Shown one piece after another: positions 45,385 to 54,678 of a stretch of 64,000 nt of DNA (position 1 is its first letter; every line of letters starts with the position of its first letter). This DNA is from Actimicrobium sp035984655 (GTDB taxonomy: Bacteria; Pseudomonadota; Gammaproteobacteria; Burkholderiales; Burkholderiaceae_D): contig NZ_JAXCHT010000013.1 of the NCBI RefSeq assembly GCF_035984655.1, positions 1 to 64,000 on the forward strand. Reading direction: 5' to 3'. A program made the position numbers and the translations under genes. The notes under the pieces are model-generated. The model worked only from the letters and a program-made list of their open reading frames with translations. It did not search any database and was not told the DNA's origin.

Positions 45385-46817
45385 CCGATGCTCCCTTCCA
45401 GTTTGAAGCTCAGCAGGTTGGTTGCCTCGACTGCGAACTCCAGGGGTAATTGTTGAAATACATCCTTGCAAAAACCGTTGATGATCATCGATACCGCAGC
45501 CTCTGCATCGATACCACGCTGTGAAAAATAGAACAGCTGGTCTTCCCCGATCTTCGAGGTCGAGGCTTCATGCTCGACCTGCGCCGAAGGATTGCGCACC
45601 TGGATGTACGGAAACGTATTTGCACTGCATTCCTCGCCGATCAGCATTGAGTCGCATTGGGAATAGTTGCGTGCGCCGGTGGCGCCAGGCGTGATCCTGA
45701 CCAGGCCGCGATAACTGTTGCTGGATTTGCCGGCGGAAATCCCCTTGCTGACGATCGTGCTGCGCGTGTTTTTTCCGATATGGACCATCTTGGTGCCGGT
45801 GTCCGCCTGCTGGTAGTTGTTGGTCACGGCTACCGAATAAAACTCACCGACCGAGTTGTCGCCTTGCAGGACGACCGACGGATACTTCCAGGTGATCGCC
45901 GCTCCGGTTTCGACCTGGGTCCAGGAAATCCGGGAACCCACGCCCTTCGCCAGACCGCGCTTGGTCACAAAATTGTAGATGCCGCCGACGCCGTTTTCAT
46001 CACCGGCATACCAGTTTTGTACGGTCGAATACTTGATGTCGGCATGGTCAAGCGCCACCAGTTCGACCACCGCTGCATGCAGCTGGTTACTGCTGAATGC
46101 GGGCGCGGTGCAGCCTTCGAGATAGACCACGGAGGCACCCTCTTCGGCAACGATCAGTGTGCGTTCCAACTGCCCCGACTCTTCGGTATTGATACGAAAA
46201 TATGTCGACAGGTCCATCGGGCATTTGACGCCCTTCGGGATGTAGCAAAACGAGCCATCGGTAAAGACCGCGGAATTGAGCGCGGCATAAAAATTGTCGC
46301 CGCTCGGCACCACCGAGCCCAGGTATTTTTTGACCAGATCAGGAAATTCCAGCACCGCTTCGGACATGGAACAAAAGATCACGCCGGCCTCCGCCAGTTT
46401 GTGCTTGTAGGTCGTCGCCACGGACACACTGTCGAAAATTACGTCAACCGCCACACCCGCCAGCGCCATGCGTTCATGCAGCGGGACGCCGAGCTTTTCG
46501 AAGGTGCGCAGCAACTCCGGATCGACTTCGTCGATGCTGTTGAGCCTCGGTTTGGACTTCGGCGCCGAGTAATAACTGATGGACTGGAAGTCGATGTTCG
46601 GATGGTGACAACTCTGCCAGTGCGGCTCGGTCATCGTGAGCCATTTCCGGTAGGCCTCCAGACGGAAGGTGAGCAGCCAGGCAGGCTCTTTTTTCTTTGC
46701 TGAGATCAAGCGGATCGTGTCTTCGCTCAGCCCCTGGGGCGCCACGTCCGATTCAATATCGGAGACAAATCCGTGTGGATAAGGTCGGTTGACCAGTTGT
46801 TGAATTACTGCACTCAT
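45381..46817 (-). CDS. sufB: SufB, Fe-S assembly scaffold
   Basis: A 478-residue SufBD-family protein. The sulfur-accepting Cys is in NYSQCDSMLIG near 400 and the cluster-interface His/Glu are in QVEHEASTSKIGEDQLFYF. Length matches SufB. It starts 115 bases after sufA; the gap holds a small CAGGAA/TTCCTG hairpin at 46885-46902 but no obvious gene. Confidence 0.95.
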
Positions 46818-46932
46818 GGGTGATAACCCTCGCCATTTTCTTGGGTCGGGAGCAAAATCCTGCACTGCCCCGACAGAACCGCGTCAGGAAGAAGATTTCC
46901 TGCAATGGCCTTTACTGCTGTTCGGTCACGCT

Positions 46933-47277
46933 TCAGACAGCCATGCTTTTTCCTTTCAGGTTGAAACTCTCGCCACAACCGCACTCGCTCTCGGCATTCG
47001 GGTTCGTGACTTTCAATGTTTCGTTGAAGCCCTGCTTGACGAAGTCGACATGAGAACCGTCGATCATTGGCAGGCTAACGGGATCAACCACTACGTTGAT
47101 ATTCCCCGACTCAAATAGCAGGTCGCCGTCCTGGGCTGCGTCGACATAGTCAAGGGTGTAGGCAAAGCCGGAACAACCGACTTTCCTGACGCCTAGCCGG
47201 ATACCGAAGCCTTTGCGATTTTTTTCAATCTGGGCGCTGATTTTTTTTGCTGCATGTTCTGAAAATGAAATCGCCAT
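46933..47277 (-). CDS. sufA: SufA, A-type Fe-S carrier
   Basis: A 114-residue A-type carrier with three conserved cysteines in KVGCSGFAYTL and ECGCGESF. It is the promoter-proximal gene of the suf operon, 28 bases downstream of a strong IscR-like operator, and carries clusters from SufBCD to targets. It is distinct from erpA at 39519. Confidence 0.92.
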   Translation of the reverse strand: MAISFSEHAAKKISAQIEKNRKGFGIRLGVRKVGCSGFAYTLDYVDAAQDGDLLFESGNINVVVDPVSLPMIDGSHVDFVKQGFNETLKVTNPNAESECGCGESFNLKGKSMAV

Positions 47278-47304
47278 CGTGATTTGCCTTTGGGGTCATC
47301 TGCA

Positions 47305-47329
47305 ATACCTGACTAATTCAGTCGGGAAT
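47305..47329. promoter_or_regulatory. IscR type-1-like operator upstream of sufA
   Basis: The core CTGACTAATTCAGTCGG fits the E. coli IscR type-1 pattern YYGACTRWWWYAGTCRR at all 17 positions; across the 25-base consensus I count one mismatch. It lies 28-52 bases upstream of the sufA start, so bound holo-IscR would block transcription of sufABCDSU-nfu-lipA when Fe-S clusters are plentiful. No iscR gene is in the window. Confidence 0.75.
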
Positions 47330-47343
47330 TCATCCTACAATAC

Positions 47344-47360
47344 TTGAGTAAAATACTCAA
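47344..47360. promoter_or_regulatory. Second IscR-like palindrome
   Basis: TTGAGTAAAATACTCAA is a perfect 7-base inverted repeat with AAA spacer and matches the IscR core at 15 of 17 positions. Its centre is 35 bases from that of the first box, which would allow cooperative or two-step repression. Confidence 0.6.
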
Positions 47361-47708
47361 CCTTGTGGTCGTAGTGGGTATCGACCGTCAAGGGTGACCT
47401 GGACGACTGCCATCAGGACCGGAAAACGATTGCCCATACGCGCCGTGGCCGCATGGCGCAGGCGCACGCGGTCTCACAGGACCCAGGAATGCGTTGATGG
47501 GAATTGGTGGGAATCCACCAAGGAAAATAAAATCCGAAGACTGCTCAGGCGCGGGTCATCGACTGCGCCAAGGCCTGCCAAACGGAAGGCTGCCGCTCTT
47601 GACGGGCGGGTTCGCGATGGAACCCGCTGTTGCGTAACAGGCGCCTCGCCACGAACGGCGGCCTCGCCAGGCGCTTGCGGCGAGCAAGCCCCTGGCGAGT
47701 AACAAGAA
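47361..47708. other. 348-base intergenic region between suf operon and pmbA
   Basis: The region contains two stem-loops, 47504-47521 (TTGGTGG-gaat-CCACCAA) and 47663-47699, but no gene I recognise. A plus-strand frame of 102 codons across it is Arg-rich and lacks a ribosome site, so it is taken as chance. The suf promoter should lie at its left edge. Confidence 0.5.
47663..47699. terminator. Strong two-part hairpin after pmbA (REP-like)
   Basis: CTCGCCAGG pairs with CCTGGCGAG, and inside that GCTTGC pairs with GCAAGC around a five-base loop. It begins ten bases beyond the pmbA stop on the minus strand. There is no T-run, so it may be an mRNA 3'-end stabiliser or a REP-type repeat rather than a classical terminator. 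Confidence 0.45.
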
Positions 47709-49073
47709 TCAGGTGCCGGCCACCGTCATGCTCTCGATCAGGATCGAGCCGGTCTGCTTGGTACCGCGCCGCAGCGTATCGGCACCGACCGCGACGATTT
47801 GCAGCAACATCTCTTTCATGTTGCCGGCGATCGTGATTTCTTCCACCGGATATTGAATCACGCCATTTTCGACCCAGAAACCCGAGGCACCGCGCGAATA
47901 ATCGCCGGTGACGTAATTGGTCCCCTCGCCCATCAGCTCGGTCACCAGCAAACCGGTGTGGAGCTTCTTCAGCATGGCCTTGAAATTATCGGTTGGCGCT
48001 GTCAGCGTCGAGGTCAAGGTCAGGTTGTGCGAACCGCCGGCGTTACCGGTGCTCTTCATGCCCAGCTTGCGGGCCGAATAGGTCGACAGGAAATAGCCCT
48101 GCACAATCCCGTCGCGAACCACTTCGCGGCGGAACGTGCGGCATCCTTCGTCATCGAACGGCGCCGAACCAACGGCTCCGATCACATGCGGATCTTCGAC
48201 GATCTGGATGTGGTTTGACAGCGCCTGCGTGCCCAGCGAATCAAGCAGGAAACTCGACTTGCGGTACAACGACACGCCCGATACCGCCTGCACAAACGTG
48301 CCGACCAGCCCGGCTGCCAGCGGCGCTTCGAACAGCACGGCGCACTTGCGGGTGCCCAGGCTGCGTGCGTTCAGGCGTGCCAGCGCACGCTCAGCCGCAT
48401 AGCGGCCCACTGCTTCGGGTTTTGACAGTTTGCGGGGATCACGCGACGTGGTGTACCAGTCATCGCGCTGCATCTTTGCGCCGCGACCGGCAATCGGCGA
48501 CACCGAAATCGAATGCCGTGAAAAGGCGTAGCCGCCCATGAAGTCGCGCGAATTGGCGGCGATGAAATGCGATTCCTGCGCATACACGCTGGCGCCTTCG
48601 CTGTTGGTCACGCGCGGATCGACCGCGAATGCGGCGGCTTCGCAGCGTTGTGCGATGGCGACTGCCTGTTCCGCGCTGATGTGCCACGGATAGTGCAGCT
48701 TCAGATCCAGCGGATTCTTCTCGAACATGTCCGGATCGGGCAAGCCGGCGCAGTCATCCTCGGCGGTGAAGCGGGCGATGTTCCAGGCGGCCTCGACCGT
48801 TTCCTTCAGGGCTTGCTGGGAAAAATCCGACGTGTCGGCGTTGCCGCGCCGGGTCTGGCGCTCGCCGCCCAGATACACCGTGACGCCAATGCCCTTGTCC
48901 TTATTCTGCTCGATGGTCTCGACCTTGCCTTTGCGGACCGTCACACCGAGGCCAAACCCCTCATTGATTTCGACGGCGGCATCGGAGGCCCCGCGTTCCC
49001 GGGCGTAGCGCAACACGTCCTGTGCCAGCTGTTTCATCTGATCCGGGCTGTAGCTAAACACGGTATTGCTCAT
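47709..49073 (-). CDS. pmbA: PmbA/TldE metalloprotease-family protein
   Basis: A 454-residue TldD/PmbA protein. PmbA (TldE) partners with TldD in a heterodimeric protease that degrades unfolded peptides and matures microcins; the metal site lies in TldD. Typical segments are GASDAAVEINEGFGLGVTVRKG at the start and GTNYVTGDYSRGASGFWVENG near the end. The start at 49073 is favoured over an upstream in-frame ATG. It is divergent from darP as in E. coli. Confidence 0.93.
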   Translation of the reverse strand: MSNTVFSYSPDQMKQLAQDVLRYARERGASDAAVEINEGFGLGVTVRKGKVETIEQNKDKGIGVTVYLGGERQTRRGNADTSDFSQQALKETVEAAWNIARFTAEDDCAGLPDPDMFEKNPLDLKLHYPWHISAEQAVAIAQRCEAAAFAVDPRVTNSEGASVYAQESHFIAANSRDFMGGYAFSRHSISVSPIAGRGAKMQRDDWYTTSRDPRKLSKPEAVGRYAAERALARLNARSLGTRKCAVLFEAPLAAGLVGTFVQAVSGVSLYRKSSFLLDSLGTQALSNHIQIVEDPHVIGAVGSAPFDDEGCRTFRREVVRDGIVQGYFLSTYSARKLGMKSTGNAGGSHNLTLTSTLTAPTDNFKAMLKKLHTGLLVTELMGEGTNYVTGDYSRGASGFWVENGVIQYPVEEITIAGNMKEMLLQIVAVGADTLRRGTKQTGSILIESMTVAGT

Positions 49074-49154
49074 GGGCTGTTTTCTGGGTCGAGACATTAA
49101 AGCGGTTATCATAGCAGTCGTTTACAGAATGGCTTACTGCCTTAACATTTCATC

Positions 49155-49739
49155 ATGCCTAATCCCAATCGCGGAAACTGCGGCTTTCAATCCACCGAAT
49201 TTGAGCAGGAATACGACCGCCCTTCCAAATCCCAGCTCAAGCGCGACATGACCGCGCTGCAAAAACTGGGCGCCGAACTGGTCGCCGAAGCGCGCGACCG
49301 CGTCAAGCGCGTGCCGATGCCGGAGGATGTGCGCGAAGCCATCCTCGAATGCCAGCTGATCAAGGACCACGAAGGCCGCCGCCGCCAACTGCAATACGTT
49401 GGCAAGAAAATGCGCACCCTCAACGAAGAAGAACTCGCTGCCATCCAGCGCACGCTCGATAGCTGGCGTGGCCTGTCCAAAGCCGACACCAATGCGATGC
49501 ATGCGCTGGAACGTCGGCGCGACAAGCTGCTCACCGATGAAAAAGTCCTGACCGACCTGCTGTCGCAGAATCCCGAACTCGATGCCCAGCATCTGCGCGG
49601 CCTGATTCGCAACGCCCGCAAGGAGCAGGCCGAGAACAAACCACCGAAGGCCTATCGCGAGCTGTTTCAGATTCTCAAGCAGGTCCAGGCCAAAAACACC
49701 CCTGCTGCAAGCGACGACGATGCCGACGACGAAGACTGA
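49155..49739 (+). CDS. darP: Ribosome-associated protein DarP (YjgA)
   Basis: A 194-residue DUF615 protein with KSQLKRDMTALQKLGAELV, RREGRRRQLQYVGK-like and LRQLIRNARKE-like helical segments characteristic of DarP, a late 50S assembly factor. The tail is very acidic (DDDADDED). Adjacent and divergent to pmbA, the same pairing as in E. coli. Confidence 0.92.
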   Translation: MPNPNRGNCGFQSTEFEQEYDRPSKSQLKRDMTALQKLGAELVAEARDRVKRVPMPEDVREAILECQLIKDHEGRRRQLQYVGKKMRTLNEEELAAIQRTLDSWRGLSKADTNAMHALERRRDKLLTDEKVLTDLLSQNPELDAQHLRGLIRNARKEQAENKPPKAYRELFQILKQVQAKNTPAASDDDADDED

Positions 49740-50340
49740 TCCCGCATCGCTGCGGATCGGACTGGTTTCGATTTCCGATCGCGCCGCAACCGGCGTCTAC
49801 GAAGATCAGGGCCTACCCGCTTTGCGCGACTGGCTCGGCCGCGCCCTGACCAGCCCGTGGCAGATGGAAACCCGTCTGATTGCCGACGACCAGGCCGCCA
49901 TCGAAGCGGCCTTGATCGAACTGGCCGACGTGCATCGCTGCGACCTGATCCTCACCACCGGCGGCACCGGCCCGGCGCGACGCGACGTCACGCCCGAGGC
50001 GACGCTGGCCATCGGCACCAAGGTCATGCCCGGCTTCGGCGAGCAGATGCGACAGATCAGCTTGCACTTCGTCCCAACCGCGATCCTGTCGCGCCAGGTC
50101 GCGGTGATTCGCGAGACGCCGGCGCATGCGGCACTGATCCTGAACCTGCCGGGACAGCCCAAATCCATTCGCGAAACGCTTGAGGGCCTGAAAGACGCCG
50201 ACGGCAAGCAACTGGTGCCGGGCATCTTCAGCGCCGTCCCGTATTGCATCGATCTGATCGGCGGACCCTACGTCGAGACCGATGCGGCGGTATGCAAGGT
50301 ATTCCGGCCAAAATCCGCGCTGCGCAACCCGCCCGCCTGA
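49720..50340 (+). CDS. mog: Molybdopterin adenylyltransferase Mog
   Basis: A 206-residue MoCF_biosynth protein. SISDRAATGVYEDQGLPAL at the N-terminus and the TTGGTGPARRDVTPEAT loop define the substrate site that adenylates molybdopterin before molybdenum insertion. It overlaps the end of darP by 20 bases in another frame. No other moa/moe genes are near. Confidence 0.92.
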   Translation: MPTTKTDPASLRIGLVSISDRAATGVYEDQGLPALRDWLGRALTSPWQMETRLIADDQAAIEAALIELADVHRCDLILTTGGTGPARRDVTPEATLAIGTKVMPGFGEQMRQISLHFVPTAILSRQVAVIRETPAHAALILNLPGQPKSIRETLEGLKDADGKQLVPGIFSAVPYCIDLIGGPYVETDAAVCKVFRPKSALRNPPA

Positions 50341-50373
50341 ACCTGCACTGCCTCACTGACTACTCAACTCGCC

Positions 50374-51051
50374 ATGACCCACTTTCCGCTCGACAGTATC
50401 GAAATCGAAACCGGCCCGAATCCGACCGTGGCCGTGATCTGGATGCATGGCCTTGGCGCCGACGGCAATGACTTCGTGCCGATCGTGAAGGAACTCGAAT
50501 TGATGGGGTGTCCGCCGATTCGGTTCATCTTTCCCCACGCGCCGACCATGCCGGTGACGATCAACAACGGTTATGTGATGCGGGCCTGGTACGACATTCT
50601 CGGTACCGATCTGGTCAAGCGTGAAGACGAGGCCGGGTTGCGCAAGTCGCAATTCGCCGTGGAGCAGCTGATCAATCGCCAGAAATCGCTCGGCATCCCA
50701 GCCAATCGCACCATCCTCGCCGGCTTTTCACAAGGCTGTGCCATGGCGTTGCAAACCGGCTTGCGCTATCCGGAAACGCTGGCGGGGCTGCTGTGCCTGT
50801 CAGGCTACGTCCCGTTGCATACGCACCTCGCCAGCGAGCGTCATCCGGCCAACCAGGCCACACCGATCTTCCTTGCCCATGGGCGTGGCGATCCAGTGAT
50901 TCCGTTCGCTCGGGCGGAGCAGTCGCGCGATTTGCTCATCGCGTTGGGCTATGCCGTGGAGTGGCACGACTACCCGATGCAGCATTCCGTTTGCCCGCAG
51001 GAAGTCGACGATATCGGCAACTGGTTCAGGACATTGCTGCGTTCTACCTGA
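50374..51051 (+). CDS. Carboxylesterase (phospholipase/carboxylesterase family)
   Basis: A 225-residue alpha/beta hydrolase of the Abhydrolase_2 family. The nucleophile is Ser in GFSQGCAMA, the oxyanion region is HGLGADGNDF, the catalytic Asp is in HGRGDPVIPF and the His in MQHSV. Substrates of close relatives are short-chain esters and acyl-thioesters. No signal peptide, so cytosolic. 33 bases after mog. Confidence 0.9.
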   Translation: MTHFPLDSIEIETGPNPTVAVIWMHGLGADGNDFVPIVKELELMGCPPIRFIFPHAPTMPVTINNGYVMRAWYDILGTDLVKREDEAGLRKSQFAVEQLINRQKSLGIPANRTILAGFSQGCAMALQTGLRYPETLAGLLCLSGYVPLHTHLASERHPANQATPIFLAHGRGDPVIPFARAEQSRDLLIALGYAVEWHDYPMQHSVCPQEVDDIGNWFRTLLRST

Positions 51052-51255
51052 TCCGGGTAACGGAAAGGCCTCACAAGACGCCTCTTCCAGTACGCCGCCC
51101 CGATTGTTTGTCAGTGTGCCCCAGCGATCCAGCGGCACTCGCGCTCCTCTGCCCACCCTGATTCTGCCGGACATGGAACCGGACCGCCTTCATTTCGCAC
51201 CCTGAAATGACGCAGTTCGCGTCGCATTCAGTCATCCAACCGATAAGGTGAAAAA

Positions 51256-51648
51256 ATGATTAATAGCACATACAACAACATGGATTACCGGAACTATGCG
51301 GGAAGTAGCTACGGTAGCGGCGGACTGAGCTATGGGGCAACCCAGGCTCAAAGTGATTGGCGGTTTGGTCAGCCCGATCAAGGACAGTGGGGTGGAAACC
51401 CCTCTCAAGGGTCTGGTTCATTCGGCGACAAAAGCAGTAGCGACATGGGCTCGATGATGAATATGATCATGCAACTGCTATCCATGCTGTTCGGAATGCT
51501 CTCAAATGGCTCGGGTGGCGGCTACGGTAGTTCGGGTGGCGACTCCGGTAGTGGGGGTGGCGGCTACGGTATTGGAGGTAATCCATACCGATTCGGAGGC
51601 GGTTTCGGGGATATGGCTTCGTTCGGCGGCGACAACACTGTCGAATAA
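51256..51648 (+). CDS. Glycine-rich low-complexity protein, unknown
   Basis: A 130-residue protein with no match I recognise. The first 60 residues are Asn/Gln/Tyr/Ser/Gly-rich and resemble prion-like segments. A Met/Leu-rich amphipathic or membrane-active stretch follows (about 65-83, SMMNMIMQLLSMLFGMLSN), then a Gly/Ser/Tyr repeat region. There is no cysteine and few basic residues. No signal peptide. This make-up recalls harpins, but that is composition only. AAGGTG precedes the ATG; a terminator follows the stop. It stands alone between an esterase gene and convergent purU. Confidence 0.6.
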   Translation: MINSTYNNMDYRNYAGSSYGSGGLSYGATQAQSDWRFGQPDQGQWGGNPSQGSGSFGDKSSSDMGSMMNMIMQLLSMLFGMLSNGSGGGYGSSGGDSGSGGGGYGIGGNPYRFGGGFGDMASFGGDNTVE

Positions 51649-51662
51649 GTTGCCCTGGAAAG

Positions 51663-51690
51663 CCGTCGTTATCGAAAAACGACGGTTTTT
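51663..51690 (+). terminator. Terminator of the glycine-rich gene, inside the purU 3' end
   Basis: CCGTCGTT pairs with AACGACGG around a seven-base loop and is followed by five T residues. It overlaps the last codons of convergent purU. Confidence 0.82.
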
Positions 51691-52538
51691 CCGCCATTGA
51701 GCAAGATCCGGTGTTCGATAAACCATTTCACCGCGCGCGCAAGAACAACGCATTCCACGTCACGGCCGATCGCTGTCAGCGTCTCCGGCCCCATCGCATG
51801 ATCCACCCGCTCGACATCCTGCTCGATGATCGGACCCTCATCCAGATCGCCGGTGACGAAATGGGCGGTCGCGCCGATCAATTTGACGCCGCGTACATGC
51901 GCCTGCGCATAGGGCTTGGCGCCCTTGAAGCTGGGCAGGAACGAATGGTGGATATTGATGGCCTTGCCGCGGAACGCCTCGCACACGGCCGGTGACAGAA
52001 TCTGCATGTAACGCGCCAGTACCACGAGGTCAATGTCGTGCAGGCTGACGAGTTCCAGCAGCTTTTGCTCCTGTCGAGTTTTGTCAGCATCCGAAGCGCC
52101 GGCAGCCAAAGGCAGGTAGTGGAACGGAATGTTATAGCTGGCAGCCAGCTGATAAAAATCCATGTGGTTCGAGACGATCGCCGGAATCTCCACCGGCAGC
52201 AAGCCACTGCGGTAGCGAAACAACAGATCGTTGAGGCAGTGACCGATCTTCGACACCATCAGCATCATTTTCGGCTTCTTGCGGGCGTCATTGAGCTGTG
52301 CGGTCATTTGCATGCTGGCCGCCAGCGCGTCGAAATTTGCACGCAGCGCAGTTTCGCTAACCGACGGATCGTCCGCTGAAAAATGTACCCGCATGAAAAA
52401 CAACTGCGACTGGTCATCGCCGAACTGTGCCGAGTCAATGATATTGCAGCCATGCTCGACCAGAAAGCCGGAAACACGATGAACAATGCCACGTTGATCA
52501 AGGCAGGAAAGCGTCAGGATATATTCCGGATGAGTCAT
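51669..52538 (-). CDS. purU: Formyltetrahydrofolate deformylase
   Basis: A 289-residue PurU: an N-terminal ACT domain (about 5-85, LSCLDQRGIVHRVSGFLVEHG) and a C-terminal formyltransferase fold with HHSFLPSFKGAKPYAQAH and the catalytic Asp in FVTGDLDEGPII. It hydrolyses 10-formyl-THF to formate and THF, balancing one-carbon pools and purine synthesis. ATG 52538 matches the family start; upstream in-frame ATGs extend into a non-conserved stretch. Confidence 0.94.
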   Translation of the reverse strand: MTHPEYILTLSCLDQRGIVHRVSGFLVEHGCNIIDSAQFGDDQSQLFFMRVHFSADDPSVSETALRANFDALAASMQMTAQLNDARKKPKMMLMVSKIGHCLNDLLFRYRSGLLPVEIPAIVSNHMDFYQLAASYNIPFHYLPLAAGASDADKTRQEQKLLELVSLHDIDLVVLARYMQILSPAVCEAFRGKAINIHHSFLPSFKGAKPYAQAHVRGVKLIGATAHFVTGDLDEGPIIEQDVERVDHAMGPETLTAIGRDVECVVLARAVKWFIEHRILLNGGKTVVFR

Positions 52539-52743
52539 GGTCGGAGCGCAGGATGTTGGAGAAACGGGCTTCATTGTCGCATGGCGCGACGGCCCCGCCA
52601 GCATTCCTGGACAGCTATTCGCACACGGCAAGGATCGTGCGGCGACGCCTCACGGACGAACCACTCGACGGCCCGAAGGACCGCCGATCAACGGCCTGAC
52701 CCGCAGCATGTGCGCGCGGGTCTGCCGGGTGGGTATTGCGGTG

Positions 52744-53304
52744 TCAGACCACCGACTTCGCCACGGCAAGTGGTCGGGCCGCATCAACGCCACCGACCTG
52801 GACATCACCCGACAACTGTCCGCCTTCTTCGATGACGACCTTGCCATAACGGATCTTGCCGGACACCTTGCCGGTGGAATAAATCACCAGCTTTTGTCGC
52901 ACGATCAGTTCGCCATCGAATTCGCCGCGGATTTCAGCGATGTCGATTTCGGCCGAACCCTTGAACGCACCGCTCTGCGCAATCTGGATCACGCGTGAAT
53001 CCATGGTTGCCTCGACCCGTCCTTCGACGACCAGTGTGTCGCAGTCGGTAATTTCGACGCCCTTGAGCTTGATGTTCGGGCCGACGATCAATTTGCTGCC
53101 ACCTTCATTGGTGCTGGATGCGCTGTTGGGACTGGCCGGCGCAGGATTCGGCGACGCTGGCGACGTGCCGGCCGATGCGGTACTGCCCGGGCCGGAGGTC
53201 TTGGAAATGCCAGTGTTGTTGCCAGACAGATTACTGCCCGTGCTAAACGGTGAATTGGGTGTGTTGGTTTCGCGTTTCCCAAACAGCGTTTCGGATCGAA
53301 GCAT
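52744..53304 (-). CDS. Bactofilin (polymer-forming cytoskeletal protein)
   Basis: A 186-residue protein. A disordered N-terminal part (about 1-70) is rich in Ser, Asn, Pro and Thr, then the bactofilin beta-helix (about 70-165) begins at KLIVGPNIKLKGVEITDCDTLVVEG and includes GEFDGELIVRQKLVIYSTGKVSGKI. Bactofilins polymerise without nucleotide and scaffold cell-shape or envelope enzymes. The start at 53304 follows GGAGATACC-like sequence. No peptidoglycan hydrolase lies adjacent, unlike many bactofilin loci. Confidence 0.9.
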   Translation of the reverse strand: MLRSETLFGKRETNTPNSPFSTGSNLSGNNTGISKTSGPGSTASAGTSPASPNPAPASPNSASSTNEGGSKLIVGPNIKLKGVEITDCDTLVVEGRVEATMDSRVIQIAQSGAFKGSAEIDIAEIRGEFDGELIVRQKLVIYSTGKVSGKIRYGKVVIEEGGQLSGDVQVGGVDAARPLAVAKSVV

Positions 53305-53625
53305 GGTATCTCCTGTAAGTGCGTGATGAGTCAAGAAAAATGGAGGAACACAGGCCGCGCCGACAAACCATCGCACACGCAGGCGGTTCGCCGCTGTGTA
53401 TTGATAACTACTGGATGATGCGAAGGATGCATTTGGCCTGTTTGACGAGCGATAACGACGGTGATTCTGTGCACAAGTCTGGGCACAAGCCGCCCCATAG
53501 GCCGGCCCGCAAATTGGGCTTGTGTTACATCAAAAAGTTCCGAGATTGTTACATTTCAGTAAAAAAGCACGATCGTTCCAGATTACGCTATAGTCCTCGC
53601 ACTTATTTCTGTCCCGGAGACCCAA
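53305..53625. other. 321-base divergent promoter region
   Basis: It lies between the bactofilin and the oxidoreductase genes. A TATAGT hexamer at about 53589-53594, some 30 bases before the oxidoreductase ribosome site, is a likely -10. GTTACAT occurs twice (about 53524 and 53548). No gene is supported. Confidence 0.45.
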
Positions 53626-54660
53626 ATGACCACCAGCACAATGATGAACCAGCAATTCCGCCTGGCCGCGCGGCCAGTGGGTCTGCCCAAAGCCACCGAC
53701 TGGCATTTCACCACCGAACCGGTGCGCGATCTGGCCGACGGTGAAGTGCTGGTGCAAACGCTGTACCTGTCGCTTGATCCGGCCATGCGCGGCTGGATGA
53801 ACGACGCGAAATCGTATATCCGGCCCGTTGCGATTGATGAAGTCATGCGGGCTGGCGGGATCGGCCAGGTGATTGCCTCGAAGTCAGCCAAATTTGCCGT
53901 CGGTGATTTCGTTTCCGGCGGGCTCGGCGTGCAGCGCTATTGGACCGGCGCCGCCGACGACAAGACCGCTGCCCTGTACAAGGTCGATCCGAAGCTGGCG
54001 CCGCTGCCAAAATACCTGAACGCACTCGGCATGCCCGGCATGACCGCCTACTTCGGCCTGCTCGAAGTGGGCCAGCCCAAGGCGGGCGAAACCGTGGTGG
54101 TATCCGGCGCCGCCGGCGCGGTCGGACAAACGGTCGGACAGGTCGCCAAACACATGGGCTGCCGCGTGGTCGGGATTGCCGGCGGCAAGGAAAAATGCGA
54201 CTTCGTCGTCAATGAACTCGGCTTCGATGCGTGTATCGACTACAAGAGCGGTTCGGTGCGGGACGGGCTCAAGGAGCACTGTCCAAAAGGCGTGGATGTG
54301 TATTTCGATAACGTCGGCGGTGAGATTCTCGACACCGTGCTGACCCGCATCAACCAGAAGGCCCGGATCGTTATCTGCGGCGCGATCTCGCAGTACAACA
54401 ACACGACGCCAGTGAAGGGTCCCGCCAACTATCTGTCGCTTCTCGTCAATCGGGCCCGCATGGAAGGGATCGTCGTGTTCGACTACGCCGACCGCTATCA
54501 CAAAGGCGTCGACGCCATGAGCAAGTGGATGCAGGAGGGAACCTTCAAGACGCGCGAGGATATCGTCGTCGGCCTGGAGAAATTCCCGGAGGCGTTGCTG
54601 ATGCTGTTCGAAGGCGGCAACTTCGGCAAACTGGTGCTGCAGGTCGCGCCGGAAGCCTGA
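53626..54660 (+). CDS. NADP-dependent oxidoreductase, CurA/zinc-independent MDR family
   Basis: A 344-residue medium-chain dehydrogenase/reductase related to curcumin reductase CurA and leukotriene B4 dehydrogenases. The N-terminal GroES-like domain has LYLSLDPAMRGWM; the Rossmann motif is SGAAGAVGQTVGQVAK, and the NADP-binding region includes GIAGGKEKCDF and FDNVGGEILD. No zinc ligands are present. It should reduce alkenal or enone double bonds, perhaps in detoxification. CGGAG precedes the ATG. Confidence 0.92.
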   Translation: MTTSTMMNQQFRLAARPVGLPKATDWHFTTEPVRDLADGEVLVQTLYLSLDPAMRGWMNDAKSYIRPVAIDEVMRAGGIGQVIASKSAKFAVGDFVSGGLGVQRYWTGAADDKTAALYKVDPKLAPLPKYLNALGMPGMTAYFGLLEVGQPKAGETVVVSGAAGAVGQTVGQVAKHMGCRVVGIAGGKEKCDFVVNELGFDACIDYKSGSVRDGLKEHCPKGVDVYFDNVGGEILDTVLTRINQKARIVICGAISQYNNTTPVKGPANYLSLLVNRARMEGIVVFDYADRYHKGVDAMSKWMQEGTFKTREDIVVGLEKFPEALLMLFEGGNFGKLVLQVAPEA

Positions 54661-54678
54661 TACGCCTGGCGGGTGCTG

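Noticed and set aside
47394..47702. 102-codon plus-strand frame between suf and pmbA
   Set aside because: It is Arg-rich with no ribosome site or domain and overlaps hairpins; likely chance in GC-rich DNA.
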